Source: Epiperipatus broadwayi (lineage: Eukaryota; Onychophora; Udeonychophora; Euonychophora; Peripatidae). Taken from it: a stretch of 64,000 nt of DNA. The translations under genes and the position numbers were made by a program. Shown one piece after another: positions 25,581 to 37,969 of this stretch. The DNA lies in NCBI GenBank assembly GCA_028023455.1, contig JAQFVV010012508.1, forward strand, positions 737,877 to 801,876, in the 5' to 3' direction. The notes under the pieces are model-generated. The model did no database searches. It was not told the origin of the DNA and was given only the letters and a program-made list of their open reading frames with translations. Positions within the stretch are counted from its first letter, which is position 1. Every line of letters begins with the position of its first letter.

Positions 25581-25999
25581 AACCAAGAGATGAACTAGGT
25601 TATGGTAATTTTTTAATTAATCAAATAGGCTGCAATTAATGTGGTATAAGAATAGCTTTCCGAAGCTATGGTGTATTGTGAGAAATACTAACCTCTATAA
25701 AATCTTAATATATTGGTAAAACTAATGATCCTAATGAAGAATAATTGATAGAGGAAAAGATAGATGGGTACAAAATAGCAGAACATGAATGTACCGATGA
25801 ATGCATGTTTGAGTAAATACCATAAAAATAATGGTCATAAAAAATGTATAAAGTAAGTTTAAAGAAGCATTTAATACATTAATGATGACAGATGTGATAA
25901 TCCCTAATGATTGAACATCACTAACTGATTTTGTCTTAAAATAAAATAAAAAATGAAGAAATCAGGAGGACTTTTGTAAAGAAGTATAGAAAATTTCTA

Positions 26000-26165
26000 C
26001 TAAGTGCTGCTTTGGAGAAAACATTCTAAGCGGTTAGAGCAACACATAAATTCAGTATTCATAAATATACAACTTACTGATTCAATTCCCAAGATCGTCT
26101 GTCACTAATCAAGCCAGCAATCATTGAAGAAGAGGCGAGAAAAGTATCATCTGTAAACACTGTGC
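26000..26165 (+). repeat. tRNA-like SINE head
   Basis: GCGGTTAGAGCA (decayed A box) is followed about 45 bases later by GATTCAATTCCC, a good B box. It does not form a full cloverleaf. A GAAGAAGAGGCGAG block follows, similar to the body of the SINE at 470-735. Confidence 0.45.
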
Positions 26166-26687
26166 CCAATACTAATCTGTGCGAGTGTTGTTTGCAAATT
26201 ATTTTAAAATGACTCTTTGAGAATCTGATTTACTGTGATAACATATTGAGACGGAGTTGCTCCGTGAATAAGTTTATATTCTCAACATTATGTATCCAAT
26301 AGCTATTATTTATTTACAGACTTCTTAAAAATTATTAGGATTATTAAGAAGTGAATGCATTTGGAAAAGTATAAATAAAGTTTGAATTTTTCTAAAACCA
26401 GGTAACAACTCAACTCTATGACGGAAATAGATCAACACATAACTACAAGTAAAATGCCATCTTCGCAAACCTTCGGACAATCTTAATGTTCTGATTTCAA
26501 TCTAGGTTCCATGACATTAGAAAATGTGGGAAATCAGGCTTTTCCTGTATGGGTAAAATAGATCACACTTTCCATACTGTATAAGACAGGAAAAAAAAAA
26601 TTTGTATTTTAAATGTAAAAAAAAGGATAAAAAATGGCTTAATTCTTAATGCTAGTTTCGTTCATTGAAAAATAACATTAATATTTA

Positions 26688-27010
26688 CATTCAAAGATCA
26701 GCCTTTCAAGCTAATTGTGCATGCGTCTTCTGCGAGTGTTAAATAATAAATGAATACGTCACTCTACAATACAAGATATAGTATTTATGCAGGAATAAAA
26801 GGAATCCTCTCATTCCTATGACTCAAATTCTTTTATATGAGCAAATCTGAAGTATTGTTGAGTAAAGCGTGAGAGTAGAATTCTCACTTTAAATTACTAT
26901 CTACGATGTTGGAATGAATATAGAGTGAAGTATTCATTTATTATTTAACACTCGCAGAAGACGAATGCACAATTAGCTTGAAAGGCTGATCTTTGAATGT
27001 AATACAATTG
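26688..27010. mobile_element. MITE with about 68-bp inverted ends
   Basis: The left end runs TACATTCAAAGATCAGCC, then TTTCAAGCTAATTGTGCATG and GCGAGTGTTAAATAATAAATG. The right end is its inverse almost base for base, to TTTGAATGTA. About 190 bases lie between. The right end shares AGCTTGAAAGGCTGATCTTT with the 340-bp tandem array 2.6 kb away. Confidence 0.75.
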
Positions 27011-27659
27011 TATGCATAGCATCATATAAAAATAAATGCTTAAACATTAATATTTATAAAATTCTCAATCCAGAAGATGTGATCAGTTAATTTTAAAAAA
27101 ATTTTTTTCACTAAAATAATAGATTTGTATTTCAGAAATAGATATTTTAGATTATCTAAATCATAAACAGCTGTCGCAGTTAATGTAATTGGCTTGATCA
27201 TTGCAATTTGGATTGGACTTCGTAAAAAAACTACAAATTAAAAAAATACTTCACTAATGGCAAGGTTTTGGACATGATATGATCTAGACATTCAATGTAG
27301 AAGGTTTTTTAAATAAAGATATAGATAATAAGCCGATAAAAGCCCAAAGTGAAATAAAGCAACTAAGAAACTGAAGGTTAATAAATAAATTCAGTTAAAA
27401 TAGTGAGGATATATTAGTATGATTTTCTTTGTTTATCAAGCATGATAACTGGTGAATGTGGGTGGAGATATATCGCAAGTATAGATTGATAAATTATGAG
27501 AATTTTTTGATCAATACATCATTATGAAGAATACAAGATTGTAAGAAGTCTTTCATAATAGTTATTCAAACTATTTTTTCACCGTAATCTAAAATTCTAG
27601 ATAATTTGTCTTAGATTCCGTTAATTACCGTATTACAAAGCTTTATATATTATATTTTA

Positions 27660-28140
27660 AGATAAAAAATATTAACTTAAAAGTGAAGTTAAAAAAGAGA
27701 AGTTATAAATAAATATAATAAAAATAAGCTAAACGTTTTCAAGGATCCATGCCTCATAGTCATAGCTTTCTTAAAAATACATAATAAAATATATACAAAG
27801 ATATATAAAATTAGCACATGTTACGTGGACCATTTCTTCGATATATCAAAGCAAGTGTCTTTTCTATTTATAGCATTAATATTTCCATTAATATAGAATG
27901 CTTCTTTTATTTTCGTCTTATGATCATTTGATTCAGTGCATAAAATTACAGGATTGGAAAGAATAAAATTGTGTCCAGATTTCATGGAATGCTCCAAAAA
28001 TACAGAAGATATATTGTTGTTCTTCTGAGCTCTCTTGTAAGTGTACATGTGTTGAGCAAGCCTAGTATTAACAGTAGCTTTAGTTTCACCATAATATACA
28101 GCAAGACATTTTTCTTGAGGACATGAAATGGAATAAACTA
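27660..28140 (-). pseudogene. Penelope-like element end, minus copy
   Basis: Reading leftward from 28140, the frame has CPQEKC, then VYYGETKATVNTRLAQHMY. This is the GIY-YIG endonuclease core (V-Y-YGET-RL-H). It continues to FILSNPVILCTESNDH and ends INRKDTCFDISKKWST with a stop near 27820. A 3' tail follows to about 27660. It lacks the reverse transcriptase. It forms a near-perfect inverted pair with the plus-strand copy at 28149-28640. Confidence 0.85.
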
Positions 28141-28148
28141 TATGTGGG

Positions 28149-28640
28149 GTGAATGAACGATCAAAAAAATGTCTTGCTGTATATTATGGTGAAACTAAAG
28201 CTACTGTTAATACTAGGCTTGCTCAACACATGTACACTTACAAGAGAGCTCAGAAGAACAACAATATATCTTCTGTATTTTTGGAGAATTCCATGAAATC
28301 TGGACACAATTTTATTCTTTCCAATCCTGTAATTTTATGCACTGAATCAAATGATCATAAGAGGAAAATAAAAGAAGCATTCTATATTAATGGAAATATT
28401 AATGCTATAAATAGAAAAGACACTTGCTTTGATATATCGAAGAAATGGTCCACGTAACACATGCTAATTTTATATATCTTTGTATATATTTTATTATGTA
28501 TTTTTAAGAAAGCTATGATTATGAGGCATGGATCCTCGAAAACGTTTAGCTTATTTTTATTATATTTATTTATAACTTCTCTTTTTTAACTTCACCTTTT
28601 AAGTTAATATTTTTTATTTATATTTTACGGGAAGTAATTT
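28149..28640 (+). pseudogene. Penelope-like element end, plus copy
   Basis: A 102-codon open frame (28149-28457) repeats the GIY-YIG endonuclease C-terminus of the minus copy, with only a few substitutions (for example EHS to ENS and KTKIKEAF to KRKIKEAF). It begins within the nuclease at KKCLAVYYGET, so it is truncated at the 5' end and cannot act alone. The 3' tail to about 28640 also mirrors the minus copy. Confidence 0.85.
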
Positions 28641-30005
28641 ATTTTATATTTTAAGATGTAATAAAAAGTTCTGAAATGAAAATAATAAAATATTACATAA
28701 TTTCTAGATCAAGTGAAAGTTCACCGGCTTTGGAAAAGTTGAACTGAATCAACAAAAAACATCTTCATTATCAAAAGAAAAAAATATATCGGTAGTTAAC
28801 TTTTTAACTTAAAACCATCAATATATATATATAAATATACAGCTACTAAGAGCAAATCTGAGTTATTACTTGATGTATGGAAGATAGATGTTCCAATAAT
28901 AAAAATATACTATAAAAGTGAAGACCACTCATGTGTTATGATGAAAAATCCTTACTGTTTAAATAAGAAATAACTTATTTTTACCTATCTCAGAGATTCT
29001 TAGATCTGAAGAATGCCAAATATGTATGTTTTTGCAGACAAAACAAGGCAAGAAGTACAAAATCCTGAACATTTGAGGTGCATCTCAAATTAAGAAATGA
29101 GGAATTAGTTTAAGGTTGAGTTTAATATTAAAATAAATCAAACATATATTTACATTTCTATTAAGGTAGATTTTATACAAATAAAAATGTTATAACAAAT
29201 ATCAATAAAAGCATAATTAAAGCTTTTAATGTATATCTACATTATTATTGCATTTCAGACTACTTAAAGATGAACAACAAAACAAATATGGCTGACCTTG
29301 GTTGGCCTTAAACATTTTACATAATTTATCAATGCAATCTATTATATAAAAAATTGTGAGTATAGAGACTGTTAACATTTCCGGTATTTTAAAAATGATC
29401 ATGATAGTCATGGGGAGACTTCTCAAAATTTATGTGGCTCAACAAAACGATTACCATACATGTATGATGCACCATTTGTATTTTAGGTAGTGTCACATTT
29501 AAAAAAAGTTAACAACATCTTGAAATAGTCACATACACATTTTAAAACAATGTGAGACAACAAACCTTCAATACATTGTAATACATTCACGTAACACCTC
29601 TAATGACATTGTCACGCATGTAATAGACACTTATGTTCGGATCTCTCCATTTGAAAACTTAATGGTACCGTTATTTCTAACTCACAATTGAGAATATACA
29701 AAATAAAATTATTTATTCAGTATGCTAGTTTCCAGTGGATTTTCCTAATAATTATGTTGCTCCACTTAAAAATGTTGATGATCGTTATTGGAGAAACTAT
29801 AAAAAAAAAAAAAATATGAAGGTATATAACTTCAGTTTATCACTAGGACTTTATGTAAAATTTGTATACCATGAGACATAATTTTTTCCTAATGGGTATG
29901 CAGAATCGACTAACATTTTTGCATAGCCTTTTTTAAAATTGTTGATTTGAACTGAGATTAATTTTACAGATCAATTAATATCAACTTCTAAGAGACTGAT
30001 TCTCT
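28641..30005. other. AT-rich intronic stretch
   Basis: No exon, RNA gene or known repeat could be supported here. Short open frames have no motif. Confidence 0.5.
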
Positions 30006-30009
30006 ATTT

Positions 30010-30830
30010 AATTTGATGCTTGTAATTTGGTTTAGTTCTAAAAAATTGACACGTAATTCTTGCTTTTATCATCATCACCAGTTACATGCTAAAAGAGAAA
30101 TTTTACATATTAAAACAAATTTCATTTTCAAAGACTTTCTGACTCTTGTTCCACATTTACAATTATCAGTCAACTTCTTTATTCTAGTATTTCCTCATAA
30201 AGACCCATACCCAATACAGTTCTTTCTCTTCATAAGTATTCTCCTTCTCCCCCAAACAATATTTTCCCTATTTATTCTTTTTAACACTTCTACATATCTG
30301 ATCTTATCTTTCCAATTTATTCTTTCCATTATCCTTCAAATCCACATCTTTAAAACCTTCAAGTTTTTCTTCTGACTTTCCTTTGATCTATCTACAAAAA
30401 GTAATATTCCAAACAAAAGACTCGATAAACTTTTTTCTTAACAATAATTTCAGTGTTCCACAAAATAACATTCTACCCTTATTAAAAGCTTGTTTAACCA
30501 TTAAAAATGTTCCCCTAAGATCTTTACTGCAACTTTCATCATCAGTTATCCAATTATCCAAATATTTTAAAAAAAACCCTGACCTATAATTTCCTGACAA
30601 ATACTTATTTTTAATCTTTACTTCTTTCTAACTATTTTCACCGTTTTAGATTTATTAACAATTATTTCCATCTTACACTTTCCGTAAATTTTAAATATCA
30701 TACAAAGCATATTATTGAGCCCATATTCACTATGGGCTATTACTACTACATGGTTAACAAGTCTGTCACAATTAACCCCCCCCCACCCACCCTTATTTAC
30801 ATGTATGTTACTCAACATGCACCCAAAGAA
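30010..30830 (-). pseudogene. RTE-like LINE fragment, RT C-terminus
   Basis: Minus-strand blocks in order: INVKKT-like IIVNKSKTVKIV near 30640, FLKYLDNWITDDESCSKDL (about 30575-30520), then VKQAFNKGRMLFCGTLKL and LRKKFIESFVWNI. Further decayed blocks near 30310-30230 include VLKRINKENIVWGRRR. This is the thumb and C-terminal region of an RTE-like reverse transcriptase. The YADD block is eroded. The plus-strand open frames at 30013-30375 and 30383-30589 are its antisense. Confidence 0.75.
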
Positions 30831-31329
30831 GTTTTTATATCAGAAGTTTGCTGTGAAATGGGTTGATGAAAAAGTTTTATTGTAAGCGAATCTGTTGATA
30901 TTCGCATGACAGTGTGATAAGCGCTTAATTTGCAGGAGAGTAGAGTAGTAAAAGTTATCACACTGTCAACATGGGATGATTAAATGCCGACACCTCAGTA
31001 CGAAAGCAAATGTATTATTTTTGACCTGAGATTTAAAGTTTATATCTGGACTAGAGTTAATATCTACTTTAATAAATGACTTGTCGTTGGTGTCATAGTT
31101 ATGAGTGGTAAAAGTTTAGCACGTGTACAAACTGTAATAATTTGGCATTAATAAATACTGAACAAATGATAGAAACATATAAGAAATTGAGATTTGGGTC
31201 AATTGATGACTTTTGGTTCATCATAAAAAGCACATTTTGAAGGTCACTTGTCTTTTCCACAAATATCTGTTCGTATGTTTCAGGAATGTATGGTGAAATG
31301 GATGTTATAAATATATTCAAACTATGTCT

Positions 31330-31560
31330 CATATATGTGTATGTATATATGAACTCAGACTTTCAAGCCCCCTACATCTATCAACTCCATCATATAACAC
31401 TGATACACATGATCACATACATGTGAAAAAGAATAAATGATCTTCAATAAACATATTTCGTGCTGAATCAGCAATCATCAGTTGGTTCAGCATGAAATAC
31501 ATACATTAGAGGTCATTTATCTTCTTCACATGTATGTGATCATGTATATAGGTTGAATAG
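31330..31560. repeat. Foldback repeat, CAGCAATCATCAGTTGG family
   Basis: ACACATGATCACATACATGT and its inverse ACATGTATGTGATCATGT flank a loop with CAGCAATCATCAGTTGGTTC. A diverged copy lies at 51725-51910 with the same loop. No ORF. Confidence 0.65.
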
Positions 31561-31777
31561 GATGGTTTAGACAGTTGTAGGGAGCTTAAAAGACTAAGTT
31601 CAAATCCCTTTTAATTGCATTAAGTTCAATATAGACAATATACTTGTATTATATATATGTTATTCCATGTGTTTATGTTTAAGTTGACCTGAAAATGGAT
31701 GATAGTGTGATCTGATTTTCTGAGTAATGGATGGTAGCAATAGCACAGAAATCAAAACAAATCCAATTAAAACTCAC

Positions 31778-32015
31778 CTGATACAAACTGTTTAAGAAAG
31801 GGACTCCCCTTGATGTGCTGTGTCCCTATCATGATGGAAATTTTGTAATCTCCCGATCTCCTTACAGTAAACTTAACACTAGCAGCATTGGAGTCACTTG
31901 GATCAGGTCCACCTAGAGTCATACTAGCAGCCACTTTGTAGTCACTTTGCATAATTTCTACCAAAAGATTATCCTTATTGGAGATAGGGTATGGCCGACC
32001 ATTCCTTTGATAAAA
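31778..32015 (-). CDS. AREL1: AREL1-like exon, filamin repeat
   Basis: A 238-base exon after TTGTTCTTAG and before GTGAGT. It opens in phase 0 with FYQRNGRPYPISNKDNLLVE, continues with LGGPDPSDSNAASVKFTVRR and SGDYKISIMIGTQHIKGSPF, and ends FLKQFVS. AREL1 has FYKNGQPFP, VAFTVRKAGRYEITVKLGG and a SPYYKIF end. The pattern FTVR-x-(1)-G-Y-I-x-(8,10)-GSPF is the classic filamin/ABP280 repeat. The exon supplying the first strand of the repeat and the N-terminal membrane anchor was not found. Confidence 0.9.
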
Positions 32016-32456
32016 CTAAGAACAAAAAATGTGCACACACATATACATTTGAACATTGTATGAAAAGGTAGCAGAAAGTTCTATACTGGCAAGAAATATA
32101 ATAAGATTATTAATAACCAAAACAATAATTTAATTGTTTTATATTTATTCATCTCTTATTGTATTTATTTATGCAACTTTTCAAACTTGTATATGGATTT
32201 TTTTCTCCATTTCATCACGAGCAAACGATGTAAGCATTCATTTTCTAATTCAAAACAAATACCGTATATTATTCTATTAAAAAACGAAAATTAAAAAATA
32301 TGGTTATGCTAAGTATCCATAATTAATAGTACGCCCCACCCTCCCGCTACCCATGACCTTCATGACCACATTTTCACCCAAGATTAAAAAATATATATTA
32401 TTTTATGCTGTCATTTCTTAGTTCATAGTGTACACAATAGACACACACATACATAT

Positions 32457-34520
32457 TATAACGATCGAAATGCAAAGTGAAGATTGAATCTAACCGCAAA
32501 ATATGATATCTGCTCCACAGGGCGCCATCTAGGCATTTAAACCTAGAAAAATTTATAGAGTAGGCAGATATGCGCTGTTAAGATTCCACTTTATTTAAAT
32601 ATTCAGATCGTTAGCCCAAGTCACTAGCTCAGTGGAGTAGCAGAGATAATAAAATATAAATTTTATATCTTAAATATAAAAGAATAAAAGCCACTGCCAG
32701 AAATTAACACATAAAAATATTTATTTACGCACATATAAAATAACATTTAAATTTTGAGGAATAAATTCAACATTTTAGATTTTTCTATTAATCTTTAGTT
32801 TTACATTTAAGTAAATTACAACCATGAGTTTAATATTTATTTAGTGAGTCGAGTATGAATAGACTACATAGATCTGCATTTGAAAAGAAAATATTCTTCC
32901 CTGATTTAACCTTAGGCAACAAATTTCGCAATCAAACCGGCGCCAATCCATCTGATACATTTATGTATTCAATGTAGCATGAAAATACGACAACACAAAA
33001 TACTATACTGTCAGGAATGTACATCTGATCAGTAAGTAGAATTAGAGAAGACATTGTCTCTCCACCAACAGGAATGTTACATCTGTTGGCGAGTAGAACA
33101 ATAAACATAAAACTCCATAGGAATGGACTGCGGTCCTTTGCCGTCTTACAAACCCATCCATAGGCAAACAGAAGGTGTGTGGCATATATATATAATCCTG
33201 CCCGTAGCGGATCTCATACTACATCTACAATTACACAAATATATCCAATCCATTGAACCAATTCAACTACGAAATGAATAACCTAAGATTACCCTCCCTT
33301 AATATAACTTTACAAAACTATATAGCCATTCACGCCCGACTTAAATTTAACATTTAAATACGTTCGCACAGATTATTTTTATACAATTTGTTTTATAATG
33401 TCGAGTATAGATCGGCTGCACAGATTCCACGGTCAAAAACATTCCAAATTAAACACAACCGATCAAAATACAAAGTCAATCGATAACGTCAATTGCTGAG
33501 GGAATACAGGAGACCCTTTGGTGTTCATCATAAGACACCGCAGTGACATTGTTGACTTATATGTTCTAATCGACTGTGAAAACCACAACATAATCAACCG
33601 CTAACGAATCTATGCAACGTCTATACCCAACTTAAATGTAATGCATTTAATAATTTCTACAATAAATATTATTACAAATAAAAATAATAAAATGGAAATG
33701 ATTTTAGCAAAACTTAACTATATAAATTTAAACAATCAATTATTAATTTGAAAATCAAATAAGAGTTCATTTTAAAATTTAAATTAGCTGAATCTTTAAA
33801 AAAAACAATGACGAAAGTTCTTAATTACTTTTTTGTTGTTGTTGTTAATTTGTAAAGTTCATAGCTCACGGTAGAAGAGTCCAGGTTTCTGCTTTTAATT
33901 CCCGCGATGCCTCCATTGGAAGATAATGTTCTGGAGATGGCAATAGCTGGTTCAAGGTATCACAGTCTTTTCATTTTTTTTTTTTAAATAGAGAGTGTGG
34001 TATGTGCGTCCTACCACATCTCTCAAACACAAAACGCTGGAACTGTCAGAAAAAACTGTATTTCCCTTTTTATATTATCCACACGGATTCAATCAACAAA
34101 ACGTCACTAATCCATCACTTTCGTTAGGGTCCGAGCCAAGGCTTAGTGCTTCCATTGGTCAAGCTAATTTCTCTTTATTTTCTTATCTATCTTTCATCAG
34201 ATCATTTTAATTATACAAGAGCCCAAGGCTAGCTTGCTTTTCAAACAATTTATAAACAATCATTTCCATTTACAGATTACAAGAATTAATTAATACCTGT
34301 TTTTATTTTTAAATCTTGTACTTTTTTTTATAAAAAAGTACGTTCAAATACTTATTTATTTGTTTTTTTAAAAAAAAATATTTTTAAAGTTTGGCATCTG
34401 TGCGAATGTATATACGTTTAACAAACATTTTAATTTTAGCGTTTAGTTTTTTACTTTTATTTGCGAACTTTTAAGTTTTTATTTTAAATTAATGTAACGA
34501 CATATTTATATATCGTTACA
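32457..34520 (-). mobile_element. Solo LTR (family LTR-B)
   Basis: A 2064-base element on the minus strand. It begins with TG at 34520 and ends near 32457. Its ends are inverted over 8 bases (TATAACGA at 32457; TCGTTACA at 34513-34520, one mismatch) and both sides are flanked by ATAT (32453-32456 and 34521-34524). The first 28 bases form a hairpin (TGTAACGA at one side, TCGTTACA at the other). A TATA-like ATAATATAAAAAG occurs near 34070, followed by GTGTTTGAGAGA (34030-34019), also found at a matching place in LTR-A. No ORF of note. The interpretation as a solo LTR is inferred. Confidence 0.65.
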
Positions 34521-34539
34521 ATATGTATAGCAATTATAT

Positions 34540-34985
34540 ATGTTGGATTATTTCCATCACCTAAAATTAAATGTTAAATGTTTTTAGAAAAATTCAAACT
34601 TTCTATTTAAACTTTTCAAATACCTTCGGCATTTAGTAATAACACATAGGTTAATATATAACACAATGTTTGAGGGATATTATTTTCTCTTCTTCACATT
34701 TTTCTGGTCTGATCAATGACAGTACAAATATGGAATCACAACCAGAACTTTTAAATTCAGGAATATTGGATTTAAGGTGATGCTTTAACCCAACTAGGCC
34801 ATTAGCCTTAAATTCATTATTCATGAATTTATTCCAAGTTTGATTCCCATCCTAGATCAGTAACAACCGAAGAAAGGAGAAGAATGTCACTTGAAATATT
34901 GTGTTATATATTAACCTGTGTGCTATTACTGACAATTAAATGAATTTGAAAAAATTAAATAAAAATTTGAATTGGTCTAAAAAAC
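34540..34985. repeat. Inverted SINE-like pair
   Basis: The left half is a minus-orientation SINE tail and body; the right half is a plus-orientation copy. Both share AATATATAACACAA / TTGTGTTATATATT and a TTAGTAATA block. Remnants of a tRNA-like head (GATTCCCATCC) lie near 34845. Confidence 0.5.
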
Positions 34986-35689
34986 GGCATGAGACACCAG
35001 AGCAACTGACTCTATAATTATTAATATTCTTTTAATAGAACTATATAACAATATTATTACATTTCAAAATTTGTTTTTAAGTAAAAAAATCATAAAATTT
35101 CAAACAAATTTCCTTCTAAGGCCTTTAGCAAAGCTTCTGAATATAAAGTTACTTTATAACAAAGTAGGATATTTGGAGAAGATTCACTTAATATCAAAAG
35201 TTATTGGATAACAGAAAAATCTGTGCTTCGTATCAAAAATCAAATTAATAACCAATTTAATATATAAACATCATTATTAAAAAATTTATCAAGTAAAATA
35301 TATTGAAACATTGAATCAAAAGTTAACCTGGTAAAAAACCACATTGCATTTAATTCTTCATTTTTTAATCAAAATTGAATATCAATTTAGTTGGCTATCT
35401 ACATTCAATTTCCTCTTTGTTTTTTGTTTTTTTTTTTAAAAAAAAAAAACACTGCTTTTAAGTCATGAAAAAATACTGGGATGATTAATCGATTAAATGA
35501 AAATTCTTTGGATTTGGAAAAGGAATTTATGGAAATACTATGTAATTTATAAATTCAAGGTAGAATCTAAACATTATTTTTCGTTGATACTTTTAGTATT
35601 ATGTCTTTTCAATTTCTACTTTGGTTTTGACAAAATGGAAGTGACTGGGGGGGGGGGGGGATGAGAGAAAAATATGATCAGTCAAAATA

Positions 35690-35925
35690 AGTCATAGATC
35701 ACATGGCCCTACTCTCTTAAGCTTGTAAGTTATAAATAATGAGGATTGCCTATTCCTCAACAAGCTTTGTGATAAATGCTTAGCTAGAGAAAGCATTTAA
35801 AATATCTCTGTCAGGACCCCTCTCCCCCCAATCTCTGACCATGGTTTCATGCTCTGGCACTCCTCAGAGAGGTGCTAGGGTTGGTTCAGACAAAATATGG
35901 TCAATTGTAAGTTTTCAAGGTTTCT
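35690..35925. mobile_element. Family C-related half element
   Basis: AAGCTTGTAAGTTATAAATAATGAGG, then GAGAAAGCATTTAAAATATC and TCAGAGAGGTGCTAGG. An inverse copy lies at 56850-57000. It is a relative of family C with a different outer arm. Confidence 0.5.
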
Positions 35926-36644
35926 TTGAATTTATCATTGTAATACTATTTTGACTTACAAAATTAATTGACATATAATTTCAAACAACCTCTTTTAGTA
36001 TTTGTAATTTACAGATTTGTTTTGAAAATTATTATTCTCATTATCTATCATTAAAATTTAAAAATTTCTTCTTTATTGGAGGGAAAAGGAAGAAAGATGG
36101 TAAATCATAGAAGTATTGTTGACTTTGATGAAAACAATAATTATTAACAACATTCAATACAAAGTATAAATCAAACCAACAATCCAAATAAAAATGAACT
36201 GATCGGATTTGAAACATCAACAACAAATTAATAAAAAAAAAAGCTTAAAAAATGAAATTTCTTTCTTATTGATTTGGATTCCATTACCCCCCAATAGATG
36301 TTTACTTTTTGACTTCATAAAAATCCAAAAATAAAAGACATCATCAATTTTGTACTGAACTGAATAATTTATTGGTAGCATGCATGGACAATACAAAATG
36401 GCTTTAAACTCCTCTTTACCTTTCTTTTCTCCATTATAGATGACCTGAAATCTGTAAATGAAGAAAGTAAGGAAGTTTATTTTTTCATTTTTTTTTTCAA
36501 ATTAAAAACTAAAAATAAATAAATAAAGCAATTGAACACCTACAAGTCTAATGCCTTCTGTTGTTTTTCAACTAAAAACATAATATGATCAATGAAAAAC
36601 AGGAAGTTAATTTTAAAATTAATTTCTAACAAGTTAAAAAAAAG

Positions 36645-37045
36645 TAAACAAGGCAAAACTCTCCATACAGTAGTGCCATCCTGTGCCAACCAGAGTAATC
36701 AATGGATACCAGAAGGCTTGTGCTTAAAATCCCTATCTAGTGCCTACTCATCAATATCCCCAGACTAGTTTCTGGCTTGTGGCCTTCGTCAGTGAGGAGC
36801 CTTGGATCTGAGAGCACTGCACCTAGATCTTAGGATCTAATGCAACCCTCCAGCCACAAGCCAGAAACTAGTCTGGGGATATTGGATGAAGAGGCACTAG
36901 ATAGGGATTTTATGCACAAGCTTTCTGGTATCCATTGATTACTCTGGTTGGCAATGGGTGGCACTACTGTATGGAGAGTTTTGCCTTGTTTAATAACAAT
37001 TATGGGCTAGTATGAGATAGTGATCATGTGATGTTTAGTGGTTAA
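36645..37045. mobile_element. Family A foldback element
   Basis: Both arms are present: GTAAACAAGGCAAAACTCTC at the left and GAGAGTTTTGCCTTGTTTAA at the right. The middle is shortened, because the two CTAGTTTCTGGC/GCCAGAAACTAG blocks are about 90 bases apart. Confidence 0.75.
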
Positions 37046-37969
37046 AAAAAGTATTTATTGTAATGCATAGTGCCAGGAAAATGTTGTTCCCTTTTTTATC
37101 TTTTCATTTTCTGTTGTACTTTTTTAAAACTCTTTATGAATCTATATCTTAACTACATAAGTTGACTCTTAAACGTATTGATTAATTATCCCAGAATTAT
37201 TTGATGTAGATGCTGTGTTTTTTTTAAAAAAGAAAAGAAAACAGAATGGAGATAGCCGACTAGATTAATACCCAAAAATATTGGATAATTAAACTTTATT
37301 TACAAATTAATATAAAAATATTACTTAAATATTGTTTAAAACAATTTATCTATTAAATATTATTTTAACATTTTTATAAAATCATTATTTAATAAATAAT
37401 TTGCAAATATTTAATTCTACAAATGAGAATTTGTTATAAGTAATTGTTTTATTTACAATTAAAAAATCATTAAAGCATTTAATCTTTAAATTGTCTCAAC
37501 TAATGAAAACTAAGTTTTCAACTCTGTTATCAATAATCTGTAATAAAAATTATATGTTATACTAATATTCATTCTTAGATTTTTTTTAAAGTATACTATT
37601 ATTGACTATTTATAAACAATACCGATACAGTAAAGATCTTCAAAATGATTGCTGTCATATTAATATAAATTTTCTTGTATTATTATAAAATAAACATAAT
37701 GTAAAGATTTAAAATAATTTACAAAGACAATTAAAATGGTGATACAATTTTAAAAATAATATTTACTGAGGCTATAACCTCGATAATATGCGTATAAAAT
37801 GCAATAGTAGGGACCTCTACAGGTGTTTTAACCACAAGCTTACGCTATGGAAGAAAATTTTAAAAATAATAAAGGAGTCAATCTATTCAATTTGGAAAAA
37901 AATATTATTTTTCTCTTTAAATAGATCATTTTAAATGCTTTATTTACTGAATGCCACCTGACCCTATAT

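Larger units (their letters stand above)
10140..32015 (-). other. AREL1: AREL1-like gene, central part
   Basis: Span of six supported coding exons on the minus strand, transcribed right to left. All exon borders are GT-AG and the phases join without a break: 1, 0, 1, 0, 0, 1 at successive exon ends, totalling 931 coding bases. The predicted protein follows AREL1 from the filamin repeat through the linker up to just before the HECT domain. The start (signal/membrane anchor exons) was not found upstream to 64000, and HECT exons were not found downstream to position 1. Introns are about 2 to 7 kb and carry most of the repeats listed. Known role of the family: a HECT-type E3 ubiquitin ligase that targets inhibitor-of-apoptosis antagonists. 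Confidence 0.85.

Noticed and set aside
30013-30589. Plus-strand open frames of 120 and 68 codons
   Set aside because: They are antisense to a recognisable RTE-like reverse transcriptase fragment on the minus strand.
33995-34210. 71-codon plus-strand open frame
   Set aside because: It lies antisense within the solo LTR and has no recognisable domain.
36420-36451. Assigning the 32-base block to the AREL1-like CDS
   Set aside because: Splice signals look good, but the in-frame residues do not match AREL1, so it is kept as a finding only.
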